Below, one piece after another: positions 29,150-37,751 of a DNA stretch of 64,000 nucleotides. Origin of the DNA: Flavobacterium ovatum (GTDB lineage Bacteria > Bacteroidota > Bacteroidia > Flavobacteriales > Flavobacteriaceae). The notes beneath the pieces are model-generated. The model did not search any database. It had not been told where the DNA came from and saw nothing but the letters and a program-made list of their open reading frames with translations. A program made the position numbers and the translations under genes. The DNA is taken from assembly GCF_040703125.1 (NCBI RefSeq), contig NZ_CP160035.1, positions 2,135,001 to 2,199,000 of the forward strand. The letters run 5' to 3'. The stretch's first letter is position 1; each line of letters opens with the position of its first letter.

Positions 29150-29190
29150 TTTTATTTCTATCAAAATCATAGATTTTGATAGAAATAAAA
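29150..29190. terminator. Perfect 19-bp hairpin after the UDP-xylose synthase gene
   Basis: The arms 29150-29168 and 29172-29190 are exact reverse complements (TTTTATTTCTATCAAAATC and its mate) around a three-base loop. The hairpin lies between the UDP-xylose synthase stop and the acyltransferase start at 29202. There is no clean T run, so it may be a weak terminator, a processing site or an mRNA-stabilising structure. Confidence 0.6.
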
Positions 29191-29201
29191 ATAATAAAAT
29201 T

Positions 29202-30188
29202 ATGATAAAATTAAAAGAGAGAAATCATACAATTGATGCTTTTCGTGTTTTAGCTATTTTTGGAGTTGTTGCTATACATATTAAAAATGATACATCAAAT
29301 GCAGCACTTATAGGTAATTTTTTCACCCCTTTGTCAGTTCCTTTTTTCTATATTGTTTCTCTTCTTTATTTTATTATTGGACTAAAATCAGTAGGGGATA
29401 ATGTCGTAAAAAAGACTTTCCACAAAACTTTTTATAGAATAGTTTTGCCTTACCTAATCTGGACTGTGATTTATGTTTTATTACGGGTAATTAAAGCTCA
29501 ATTAATAGGTGCTGAATCGGGGATAGTTTTTTGGCGAGCTTTTTTTTATGGAGAAAGTGCAGTTCAACTTTATTTTATACCCTATCTACTAAGTATGCAG
29601 GCTATCATACTGTCTTTGTACCTATTATTTAAAGGTAATGTTAAAAATAAATTTTATGGAATAACTTTATTAATATCTACAGCGCTATTTTTAAAAATTA
29701 GTATAGTTAATAATTGTTTTGGTAATTCCATTGGGTTTGTATTGATAGGGATTCCGTCGTATATTTCGTTTGCTTTTTTAAGTACCTTATTTTTATCAAA
29801 TAGAATAAATATTAAAACTGTTTGTATTGGGGCAACAATTATAGCAGTTATTGTAGCTTTGATTGAAAATAAAATAGATCTAACTATTTCAGATTATTCA
29901 GCATTAAGTCCTTTGTTAGCATTTGGTTTGTTATTAATGGGTATTGGATTATATGATAGTATTCGCTTACCTTTAGTATTAACCTCGGCTACGTATGGCG
30001 TTTATCTTGCTCATATTTTGATTTTGGAAGGATTTGAATTTATAATTGATAAAGCACAAATTATTTTAAATTATGGTTTTTTCGAGAAATTACTTTTAAC
30101 AGTATTCATTTTTGGTATTTCAATAATTCTATTATTATTGATTAGAAAATATTCTTTATTGCGTATTTTTTTATTGGGAGAAAAATAA
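29202..30188 (+). CDS. Membrane O-acyltransferase (acyltransferase 3 family)
   Basis: This 328-residue protein has about ten membrane helices. The opening HTIDAFRVLAIFGVVAIHIK contains the conserved His of the family. LPYLIWTVIYVLLR and YGVYLAHILILEGFE are further family features. It probably acetylates lipid-linked sugars on the inner membrane. It is preceded by the strong hairpin at 29150 and followed by a 161-base gap, so it may be its own transcription unit. Confidence 0.8.
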   Translation: MIKLKERNHTIDAFRVLAIFGVVAIHIKNDTSNAALIGNFFTPLSVPFFYIVSLLYFIIGLKSVGDNVVKKTFHKTFYRIVLPYLIWTVIYVLLRVIKAQLIGAESGIVFWRAFFYGESAVQLYFIPYLLSMQAIILSLYLLFKGNVKNKFYGITLLISTALFLKISIVNNCFGNSIGFVLIGIPSYISFAFLSTLFLSNRINIKTVCIGATIIAVIVALIENKIDLTISDYSALSPLLAFGLLLMGIGLYDSIRLPLVLTSATYGVYLAHILILEGFEFIIDKAQIILNYGFFEKLLLTVFIFGISIILLLLIRKYSLLRIFLLGEK

Positions 30189-30349
30189 TTTAAGAAAGAA
30201 TCCTGATTATTTTAGAAAAATAATACTTCCAGTATGATAAATAATTTGAAAAATTGCGTAAATCATTAGTTAAAAAAAGCAATAATCTGTATCGGTTATT
30301 TAGGACGATAGAACCCCTTTTTAAATTTGTCAATTGAATTGAATTCACC

Positions 30350-30805
30350 ATGATTAATAAATGTTTGAAAAAAATAAGCCTACGCGTCTTATCGTTTTTT
30401 TATTTCTCGATAGTAATATATGTAGTTTTTTTTGCAAGAAGAAGACAGCAACTTGTAGATTTTAGGAATGAAATTAATTTATTTCCTTTTCAGGATAAAA
30501 TTAATTTCATTCAGACAAGTAGTATCCGAAGTGAAGCTGATAAGTATGTGTTTTATTCTGATTTTTTAGGGAATATTGTTATGTTTATTCCTTTTGTTTT
30601 TGCTGTAGAATGGTTAGTGACTAAACAATATTCCAATCGTTTTCATATCTTAACATTGTTTTTATGTAGTTTTTCGATAGAAAGCCTTCAGTTCATTTTT
30701 AATATCGGAGTTTTTGATATTGATGATTTATTGCTGAATACAGTAGGTGGTCTTTTAGGCTTATTAGCCTTCAATTTTTTTAATTTTAAACGACTTAAGT
30801 CTTAA
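30350..30805 (+). CDS. VanZ-like family membrane protein
   Basis: This 151-residue protein has four hydrophobic segments and the features of the VanZ-like family: FARRRQQ after the first helix, NEINLFPFQDKI, DFLGNIVMFIPFVF, and FDIDDLLLNTVGGLLG near the end. VanZ was named from low-level teicoplanin resistance, but its biochemical role is unknown. Homologues are common in polysaccharide loci. Its stop overlaps the next glycosyltransferase start by one base. Confidence 0.85.
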   Translation: MINKCLKKISLRVLSFFYFSIVIYVVFFARRRQQLVDFRNEINLFPFQDKINFIQTSSIRSEADKYVFYSDFLGNIVMFIPFVFAVEWLVTKQYSNRFHILTLFLCSFSIESLQFIFNIGVFDIDDLLLNTVGGLLGLLAFNFFNFKRLKS

Positions 30806-31551
30806 TGAAAGTATCAATTATTACCATCTGTTACAATCGTGTTGCTACTATTGAAGCATCTATTTTAAGCGTGATTAATCAAGATTATCCTAATATAGAG
30901 TATATTGTTATAGATGGGAATTCTAAGGATGGTACTCAGGCTATTATCCAAAAATATACGGATGAAATCGCGGTTTATATATCAGAGCCAGATAAAGGCA
31001 TGTATGATGCAATTAACAAAGGTCTTCAGTTGGCAACAGGGGATGTTATAGGTTTAATGCATTCCGATGATACTTTTTATGATACGAAAGTTGTGTCTAA
31101 TATTGCCGCTACATTTCAAAAACAATGCGGCATAGATGGTGTTTACGGTGATGGAATCTATGTTACGAATGACGTAGAGGAACGTTTAGTGAGAAATAGA
31201 ATTGGTGGGGAATACAATTTTAATAATATTTTGAAAGGTTGGTTGCCATTGCACCCTACGGTTTATCTTAGAAAAGCTTGTATTGAAAAATATGGAGTTT
31301 ATAATTTAGATTTTAAAATAGCTTCAGATACTGAGTTTTTATTACGCTATTTATACAAACATAAAATTAAAATGTATTATCTAAATAGCTATGTCGTTAA
31401 AATGAAGATGGGTGGCCTAAGTACAGATTATAAAAGGGCTATTGCTGTTCTGAAAGAAGATTATACGATTTATAAATATCACAATATAAGCGCGCTAAAA
31501 GTTGTTTTCCAAAAGAAAGTACAAGCTTTACAGCAATATTTAAAAAAATAA
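30805..31551 (+). CDS. Glycosyltransferase family 2
   Basis: This 248-residue GT-A enzyme has VSIITICYNRVATIEASILS at the start, a first acidic motif YIVIDGNSKDGT, EPDKGMYDAINKGL, and the DxD-type site LMHSDDTFYD. The MYDAINKG block is typical of the WcaA/colanic-acid subgroup. It overlaps the VanZ-like gene by one base. The sugar is not predictable. Confidence 0.87.
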   Translation: MKVSIITICYNRVATIEASILSVINQDYPNIEYIVIDGNSKDGTQAIIQKYTDEIAVYISEPDKGMYDAINKGLQLATGDVIGLMHSDDTFYDTKVVSNIAATFQKQCGIDGVYGDGIYVTNDVEERLVRNRIGGEYNFNNILKGWLPLHPTVYLRKACIEKYGVYNLDFKIASDTEFLLRYLYKHKIKMYYLNSYVVKMKMGGLSTDYKRAIAVLKEDYTIYKYHNISALKVVFQKKVQALQQYLKK

Positions 31552-31781
31552 AGTTTCCTTTTTACCAATAAATAAATTAGAATAATAGAACCTGTGGGGG
31601 TGAATTATAAAAAATAGTTCGATACATTATAAAAAATAAAATACAACGTCATTGGTTGTGTTGTATTCAAAAAAAGGAACACAAAAAGTGTCGAGAATTG
31701 TTTTTCAATATAAATTTCTACAGAAAATTACTTAAGCTGACGATAATTAATTACACCAACTGATTAAATCAACGAAATCAT

Positions 31782-33203
31782 ATGTCAATTTTACATAAAC
31801 TAGTCCCCTTTCATATTTCCCGTTATTTTAAATTAATTTTTCTTATTTGGGATATTCTATTATTGAATGTATCTATTTGTTTTTCTTTTATGTTGCAATA
31901 TGGTTCATTAGTACAAACAGATTTGAAGGAAGTTCAAACGATTTCATTGTTGTCTAATTTATTTTGGATTGGTATTTTATTAAACAAAGATGCCTATCGA
32001 ATTATTAGAATTGAGCGAATAGAATCGATACTTTTTCGAATGATCAAACAATTAACGATACATCTAGCTTTAATTGCTATTTTTATTACTGTATTGAAAT
32101 ATCATGATATTTCTCCCATGCGACTTCTGTATTTTTATTTAATTTTCTTCATTTTACTTTTGTTTTCTCGTTTGGGCTTTATGAAAATGTTGAGGTACAT
32201 CAGGTACAGGGGCTATAATTTTAGGACGGTAGTAATAATTGGGGCTAATGATAAAGGGGAGAATATCCGTAAGGTTTTAGCTAAAGACCTTACTTATGGG
32301 TACCGTATATTAGGATTTTTTGATGATGTTGTTGATCCTTTTGCTCTGATTTCTGGACCTCTATTGGGAGGCTTTGATGCGATTGAAAACTATGTTCTTA
32401 AGGAAAAAGTAGATGAAATGTATATTGCACTACATATTGAAAATATAGAAATAATCAAAAAAATGACAGCACTATGTGAACGAAATATGATTCGCATTAA
32501 ATTTATTCCTGATTTTCTACAATACACTCGTGCACGCAAAGTAGAGATTACTTTCTACGAAAATATACCTGTCTTGATGTTACGCAAAGAACCTCTGGAA
32601 GCTACAGTCAACCGATTGTTGAAAAAAACTTTCGATATATTCTTTTCTTTGTTTGTTATTGTACTTATTTTTCCATGGCTATTTCCGATTTTATTTATTT
32701 TAATAAAATTAGATTCACCAGGTCCCATTTTCTTTAAACAGGAACGATCGGGTAGAGATAATATGGGTTTTTGGTGCGTGAAATTTAGAACTATGAGAGC
32801 AGATAAAAATTTTGACACCTCTAAGCAAGCTACTATTGAGGATAGTAGGGTTACCAAAATGGGCAGTTTTATGCGCAAGACTAACCTTGATGAATTACCT
32901 CAATTTTTTAATGTTTTGATTGGTAATATGTCAGTTGTGGGACCAAGACCTCATATGTTGAAACATACGGAACAATATTGTGAATTGATTAATAACTATC
33001 TAGTACGACACTATGCTAAACCCGGAATAACGGGCTGGGCTCAAGTAAACGGATTAAGAGGTGAAACAAAGGAACTTATTGATATGGAAAACCGAGTAGA
33101 ATATGATATTTGGTACATTGAGAACTGGAGTTTTTTACTGGATATTAAAATTATTTTCAGTACTTTATATAATGTCTTTAAGGGAGAGAAAAACGCTTAT
33201 TAA
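31782..33203 (+). CDS. Undecaprenyl-phosphate sugar phosphotransferase, WcaJ-like
   Basis: This 473-residue protein probably starts repeat-unit assembly by moving a sugar phosphate from a UDP-sugar, usually glucose, to undecaprenyl phosphate. The N-terminal third has four membrane helices. A Rossmann-like domain (VVIIGANDKGENIRKVLAK) follows, then one more helix (FDIFFSLFVIVLIFPWL). The catalytic domain shows FFKQERSGRDNMGFW, VKFRTMR, LRKTNLDELPQFFNVL-like sequence (RKTNLDELPQFFN) and VGPRPHM, the DE-containing active-site and Arg-rich blocks of this family. It ends the polysaccharide block. Confidence 0.92.
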   Translation: MSILHKLVPFHISRYFKLIFLIWDILLLNVSICFSFMLQYGSLVQTDLKEVQTISLLSNLFWIGILLNKDAYRIIRIERIESILFRMIKQLTIHLALIAIFITVLKYHDISPMRLLYFYLIFFILLLFSRLGFMKMLRYIRYRGYNFRTVVIIGANDKGENIRKVLAKDLTYGYRILGFFDDVVDPFALISGPLLGGFDAIENYVLKEKVDEMYIALHIENIEIIKKMTALCERNMIRIKFIPDFLQYTRARKVEITFYENIPVLMLRKEPLEATVNRLLKKTFDIFFSLFVIVLIFPWLFPILFILIKLDSPGPIFFKQERSGRDNMGFWCVKFRTMRADKNFDTSKQATIEDSRVTKMGSFMRKTNLDELPQFFNVLIGNMSVVGPRPHMLKHTEQYCELINNYLVRHYAKPGITGWAQVNGLRGETKELIDMENRVEYDIWYIENWSFLLDIKIIFSTLYNVFKGEKNAY

Positions 33204-33733
33204 TACTATTTATATTTGATGTGTTAATTTGTTTGGTGTTTTTTTGGAACGCTATTATTTTGTAATTATAATTTTTTATTAAGGTACTTTATATTATTTT
33301 TAAAACCTTGACTTGACTTTTTTTATTTGACGAATTGTTTTGTACTAAAATAATACCAGTAATGTTCAAAATATCAGTTTGAGTGCAGTCGAGAACTACT
33401 ATTACATCTCGACAGCGCTACCTATGATGTTTTGGTTTAAATACGTGATTTATATATACTTAAAAAAAACACACCCCTAGCCCCTCTCAAGAGGGGAATT
33501 AGAAGTACTAACATTCAAATAACGTCATTTTATATTGCTTTTTTTAGAATAAAAATTACTCCTCAATGTGACAAAAATTAAATTGGACTATATTGAACTG
33601 GTTTTTGCTATAAGTCGACCTGTATAAAATTAAAAATCCCCACTGCTTTTATATTAAACCAAAAAGGTTATCATTAATTTTGAAATATTAAGTTCGATAT
33701 TACATCGTGTTTATTGAATAAGGATTTAAGACT
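33204..33733. other. Gene-free interval after the polysaccharide locus
   Basis: No gene is recognisable. A short G/C-rich inverted repeat at about 33474-33502 (AGCCCCTCTCAAGAGGGGAA core) stands out from the AT-rich background. It resembles dispersed intergenic repeats of flavobacterial genomes as I remember them. The rest shows nothing definite. Confidence 0.4.
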
Positions 33734-33782
33734 AAAAAGTTTATTGTCTTCGGAAATTTCGAAGTCAATAAACTTTTTTTAT
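33734..33782. terminator. Bidirectional terminator
   Basis: A long inverted repeat (AAAAAGTTTATTG...CTTCG / CGAAG...CAATAAACTTTTT) with an A-rich left side and T-rich right side lies 13 bases past the stop of the minus-strand gene at 33795-34526. It can terminate both that gene and the plus-strand polysaccharide operon. Confidence 0.8.
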
Positions 33783-33794
33783 TTAAAGGTATAA

Positions 33795-34526
33795 TTAATC
33801 CAATGACCAAATTCTAAGGTCATCAAATTCTGAGCTGGAGGATGCTAATGATAAGGCAATATTTTCTTTTTCTTTATGGTCAAAACCTGCTGATTTCAAT
33901 TCGCCTACAAATTGGTTGTCAATAAATACAGATATTGTTTCTTGTTGTATAACAATCGTGATTTCGTACCAATGATTCAGTTCTAAATTGGTTTTAAACG
34001 TTTTAGACTTATCTTTTAATAATTCTTGAATCAGTTTTTTATCAACGCCATCTTTCCTTTTATTGTAAATATCCATGCCAAAAACTCCAGTTATTTGATC
34101 TGTTACCCCAATTTTATTTGGCGTAATACTCACTTGACAAATATGTCCCGCATGAGAAAGTTCTTTTGCTTTTGGGTCATTAAAATTGAGTTTAAAACCT
34201 TTTGGATTCAACATCTGGAATTTCACTTTTACAATCCCATCATCAAAAGGTGCTGAGTGTAAAATAGAGGTGCTATGATCGGCCTCTTTATACATTTCGA
34301 TAAAGAGTTTTCCATCCCTCAAGTCCGCTTGTTTGTGTCCGCCAGCTCTAGTTTTGCTATTGGTTCGCCATCCTAATCCTAAATCTTCTATTGTTTCCTC
34401 TTTTTCATTTCGATTAAAATTATCTTCAAAAACGAGTTTTGCTTTAGAAATTAATTTGTTCACATCTACCGTTTGAGAATGCATATTTGTAAAGGTTATT
34501 AAAAAAAGGAAAAGGATATTTTTCAT
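33795..34526 (-). CDS. Secreted concanavalin-like (GH16/DUF1080-like) domain protein
   Basis: This 243-residue protein has a signal peptide (NILFLFLITFTNMHSQ). One beta-sandwich domain follows, with LVFEDNFNRNE, LGWRTNSKTRAGGHKQ, VSITPNKIGVTD and LNHWYEITIVIQQ. The pattern resembles LamG/3-keto-disaccharide-hydrolase-like domains that annotation pipelines call family 16 glycoside hydrolase. I see no ExDxxE catalytic motif of true GH16 enzymes. It may bind or cleave a glycan linked to the adjacent utilisation locus. It is transcribed opposite to that locus, so the link is only positional. Confidence 0.55.
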   Translation of the reverse strand: MKNILFLFLITFTNMHSQTVDVNKLISKAKLVFEDNFNRNEKEETIEDLGLGWRTNSKTRAGGHKQADLRDGKLFIEMYKEADHSTSILHSAPFDDGIVKVKFQMLNPKGFKLNFNDPKAKELSHAGHICQVSITPNKIGVTDQITGVFGMDIYNKRKDGVDKKLIQELLKDKSKTFKTNLELNHWYEITIVIQQETISVFIDNQFVGELKSAGFDHKEKENIALSLASSSSEFDDLRIWSLD

Positions 34527-34661
34527 GAAGTTGGGTTTTATAGTTAAGTGAGTTTGATTTAAACTTTAGATGAGTTTGTTTGTCAATGGTTTAAAATATA
34601 ATTACTGAAAATAATAAAGGTACTACTAGATGTTAATTTTTTCAATTGTTAAAGCAAAAAC

Positions 34662-34716
34662 AACTCTCGGATACATTTTAAAAACGGACAAGGACATTGT
34701 AACTGTCGGTATTATA
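34662..34716. repeat. Direct repeat, copy A
   Basis: The 37 bases from 34662 match 35727-35763 at 35 positions, and weaker similarity runs on for about 15 bases. Copy B lies just upstream of the ECF sigma gene. Copy A runs straight into the truncated GH3 reading frame. This looks like a recombination scar in which the start of the GH3 gene was replaced by sequence from upstream of a sigma gene. Confidence 0.8.
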
Positions 34717-35581
34717 CTCCAAAGGTTGTGAAATAGAAGGTGATAATAAAAGTAAATTTAGCGAAGCTATTGAAGTTGCAAAAAAATCTGATGTCATTAT
34801 TTTGGCTATTGGAGAAGGATTTGGAATGTCAGCAGAAAACAGAAACAGAGCAGATATTAATATCCCAGGGGTTCAGGTAGAGTTGGCCAAAGAATTATCT
34901 AAGCTAAATAAACCAATTATTGTGGTTTTATTCAATGGAAGACCATTAACAATGCCATGGGTTTCAAAAAACATTCCTGTTATTCTTGAAGCTTGGTTCC
35001 CAGGTACACAAGGAGGAAATGCATTAGCGGATGTTATTTTTGGAGATTATAATCCTTCGGGGAAACTTCCTGCTTCTTTTCCAATTCATGTCGGACAAAC
35101 ACCGATGTATTATAATTATAAAAATACAGGACGTCCAATTAGAGAAGATGATTATAGATGGCAAACAAAGTATTTGGATGTGCCAAATAAACCAATGTAT
35201 CCTTTTGGATATGGCTTAAGTTATACCCAATTTAAGTATTCTGATTTGAAGCTAAATAAAAAAGAAGTTCAATTTAAGGAAGTACTTGAGGTAAGTGTTA
35301 AACTTAAAAATTCAGGAAAATTTGATGGTGCTGAGGTTGTTCAACTTTATGTTCGTGACCTTTTTGGTAGCGTTACGCGTCCTGTCAAAGAATTAAAAGG
35401 TTTTGAAAAAGTATTCCTAAAAGTGGGAGAAGAAAAAGTAATCAGCTTTAAATTGACAAGTGATGATTTGAGATTTCATGACATAAATATGGATTTTGTA
35501 GCAGAATCAGGAAAGTTTAATGTTTTTGTAGGTGGTAATAGTAATGATGTACTACAATCGGACTTCAGTTTAGTAAAGTAA
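34703..35581 (+). pseudogene. C-terminal fragment of a GH3 beta-glucosidase-like enzyme
   Basis: The open frame reads LYSKGCEIEGDN, then the alpha/beta sandwich domain (SDVIILAIGEGFGMSAENRN, PIIVVLFNGRPLTMPWV, WFPGTQGGNALADVIFGDYN, YPFGYGLSYTQF) and a fibronectin-III-like end. About 292 residues remain, where GH3 enzymes of this type have about 740. The N-terminal (beta/alpha)8 barrel that holds the catalytic nucleophile Asp is gone. An in-frame stop (34700) precedes the fragment, and the break lies inside repeat copy A. It should be catalytically dead even if translated from an internal start. Confidence 0.88.
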
Positions 35582-35616
35582 TATTAGATTATGGTTTGTA
35601 CTTTTTTCGAATAGAA

Positions 35617-35716
35617 TTATCACAAGGTATTTTAAATCAAAATAAATATTAAAAGATTAGTTCAAAATTTGGTTGTTTTGAAAGGGATTGTTCTTCGGGA
35701 TAGTCCCTTTTTTTGG
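35617..35716 (+). repeat. SusD-tail plus hairpin terminator, copy 1
   Basis: The first 36 bases encode LSQGILNQNKY-stop, matching the end of the intact SusD at 42592 (LSKGILKQNNY-stop). A conserved linker and a hairpin follow. The hairpin stem (35681-35709) is AAAGGGATTGTTC / GGATAGTCCCTTT around a TTCG tetraloop, followed by T7. No SusD gene precedes it here. The terminator now serves the GH3 fragment. Confidence 0.85.
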
Positions 35717-35726
35717 TGTGCCAAAT

Positions 35727-35776
35727 AACTCTCAGATACATTTTAAAAACGGACAAGAACATTAGAACGGTATTAA
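35727..35776. repeat. Direct repeat, copy B
   Basis: This is the partner of copy A at 34662. It lies 39 bases upstream of the ECF sigma gene's probable start and may contain its promoter or leader. A weaker echo (CTCAGGCACATTTTA) occurs near 42691. Confidence 0.75.
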
Positions 35777-35814
35777 TTATAGAGATTTGTTATCATTTTA
35801 TAAAAAAATAACAA

Positions 35815-36351
35815 TTGCATAACACTATTCACGTACAACTAGAATCTTTGTTTTTAGTACACTATAAAGATTGGTGTTTTTTGTCCTACTCTTATTTAAA
35901 GGACAAAGAAGAAGCAGAAGAGATAGTTCAAGATGTATGCGCTAAAATACTTTTGAAAAAAAAAGAGGAGGAGATCTTAAATCTAAAAGCATATATCATT
36001 GTTGCGATTAAAAATAGTTGTTTAAAAAAAATAAAATTCCAACAAAAGTTTAGTAGCCTATCAGAAACAGAATTAGTTAATGATTTTGAAACTATTGATG
36101 AACAAAACCAATCCTTAGAGCAGCAAACAGGAAAATTATTAAAGGTTATTGAAAAGCTACCCCAGCCTGCAAAAAATGTCTTTGTGAGATGTGTTATTGA
36201 CGGTGAAAAATATCAAGAAGTGGCAGATACATTAGGGATATCTGTAAATACAGTTAAATATCATATAAAATCAGCCTATAAGAAAGTTCGCTTAGAAATG
36301 GTAGAATATTCTCTTGTTACGCTTCTATTATTGAAATTTATTAGGAAATAA
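35815..36351 (+). CDS. ECF-type RNA polymerase sigma factor (utilisation-locus regulator)
   Basis: This 178-residue sigma-70 family protein has region 2 around YLKDKEEAEEIVQDVCAKIL. Region 4 ends in a helix-turn-helix (EKYQEVADTLGISVNTVKYH). It should direct transcription of the following SusC/SusD genes once released by the FecR-type anti-sigma 172 bases downstream. The only near start is TTG at 35815. A stop is in frame 6 bases earlier and no ATG follows until deep in the domain, so the start codon is unusual or has decayed. The C-terminal hydrophobic tail (YSLVTLLLLKFIRK) is slightly odd. Confidence 0.82.
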   Translation: MHNTIHVQLESLFLVHYKDWCFLSYSYLKDKEEAEEIVQDVCAKILLKKKEEEILNLKAYIIVAIKNSCLKKIKFQQKFSSLSETELVNDFETIDEQNQSLEQQTGKLLKVIEKLPQPAKNVFVRCVIDGEKYQEVADTLGISVNTVKYHIKSAYKKVRLEMVEYSLVTLLLLKFIRK

Positions 36352-36523
36352 TCAAGTATAGAATTGGATTTGAATATCCTAAATAAGGATAAGTGTTTGG
36401 TTTTCAGACGATTATTGTGGTTGCTGCCTTTTTTTTGCCTTTTTTTATTTTTTTGACTACCCGATTATACTTTTTCGAGTCTTTATTATAACTAGTGTAA
36501 ACTATGATTATAATTATTAGACT

Positions 36524-37684
36524 ATGGACATAATAGATTTGATTGTCAAAAAATTGCATACTATTCCTCTTTCTAAACAAGAAGAGCAGTTTTTTATAGA
36601 TTGGATTCAGGAATCAGATGAAAATGCTGTTTTCTATAGAGAATTAGAATTACTTAAAGATCAAGAGTCAGAGGAAGATCCATTTCGAGATCTTAATCCA
36701 GAATTGGCTTGGCAACAAGTATTATCAAAATACAAAAAAGTTTCCAAAAGGAATTCGATTCAGATTTTCATGAAACGAACTTTTAAATACGCTGCGATTT
36801 TTATAATTGCTTTGTCAGTAGGCTATTTTATTAGTGATTTTGTATTTAAACCGACCACTGTCTTAGTACCGAAAAACGAAGTCACTTTAGAATCGGAAAA
36901 CGGTACTATTCAAGTACTCTCTTCGGATATAATTTACGGAATAAAAGACACGCAGGGGCATGTTTTAGGCGCAAAAAGTGGTAGTAAATTAGATTTTAGA
37001 GGCGTGAAGTATGTGGATAAATTAGTTTATAACACGTTAAAAGTTCCCTATGGGAAAAAATTTGAAATTACATTATCAGATGGAACGCTGGTCTATCTTA
37101 ACTCAGGTTCTTCCTTTCGATTTCCAATCAATTTTATAAAGGGAGCTTCTCGAAAAGTTTTTTTAGAGGGTGAAGGATTTTTCGAAGTAACCAAAGATAA
37201 AAAACACCCTTTTATTGTAAGTACAGTTCCAGTAAATATTACTGTTTTGGGTACAAAATTTAATATATCTGCATATCCAGAAGATTTATGGGTAAACACT
37301 GTTTTGGTTGAAGGTGCAGTACAGCTTTATTCAAACGATAAAATAAACAAACACCATAAAAACATACGACTGCATCCTGGTGACCTAGCCAGCTGGAGTA
37401 TCAATTCGAGTAAATCCAACTTACGACAAGTAGATACCGATATTTATACCAGCTGGATTGACGGTCGAATTGTATTCAAAAATCAAAAATTTGTGAATAT
37501 CATCAAGAAGTTAGAGCGTCATTATGACGTAAAAATTAACAACAACTACAAAGAATTAAATTCAGAATTATTTACAGCAACTTTTGATGTAGAAAATATA
37601 GAAGAGGCTTTAAACTCATTTGCTGAAAACATACCTTTCATTTTTAAAATTAAAGAGAAAACCATAACAATTACTAAACCCTAA
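36524..37684 (+). CDS. FecR-type anti-sigma factor
   Basis: This 386-residue inner-membrane protein has a cytoplasmic N-terminal helical part (about 1-85) that should hold the sigma factor. One membrane helix lies at about 89-109. The periplasmic FecR domain (about 172-255) has TLKVPYGKKFEITLSDGT, VYLNSGSSFRFP and FFEVTKDKKHPF. A DUF4974-type end follows. In this signalling route the N-terminal domain of the SusC transporter contacts FecR when glycan is bound and frees sigma. It lies between the sigma gene and SusC, the standard order. Confidence 0.9.
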   Translation: MDIIDLIVKKLHTIPLSKQEEQFFIDWIQESDENAVFYRELELLKDQESEEDPFRDLNPELAWQQVLSKYKKVSKRNSIQIFMKRTFKYAAIFIIALSVGYFISDFVFKPTTVLVPKNEVTLESENGTIQVLSSDIIYGIKDTQGHVLGAKSGSKLDFRGVKYVDKLVYNTLKVPYGKKFEITLSDGTLVYLNSGSSFRFPINFIKGASRKVFLEGEGFFEVTKDKKHPFIVSTVPVNITVLGTKFNISAYPEDLWVNTVLVEGAVQLYSNDKINKHHKNIRLHPGDLASWSINSSKSNLRQVDTDIYTSWIDGRIVFKNQKFVNIIKKLERHYDVKINNNYKELNSELFTATFDVENIEEALNSFAENIPFIFKIKEKTITITKP

Positions 37685-37751
37685 ATATAAATCATGAAAA
37701 GAAGAAAAATTACAAACATTAACTAACCAACAAAAAAAACTAAAAAGGATT

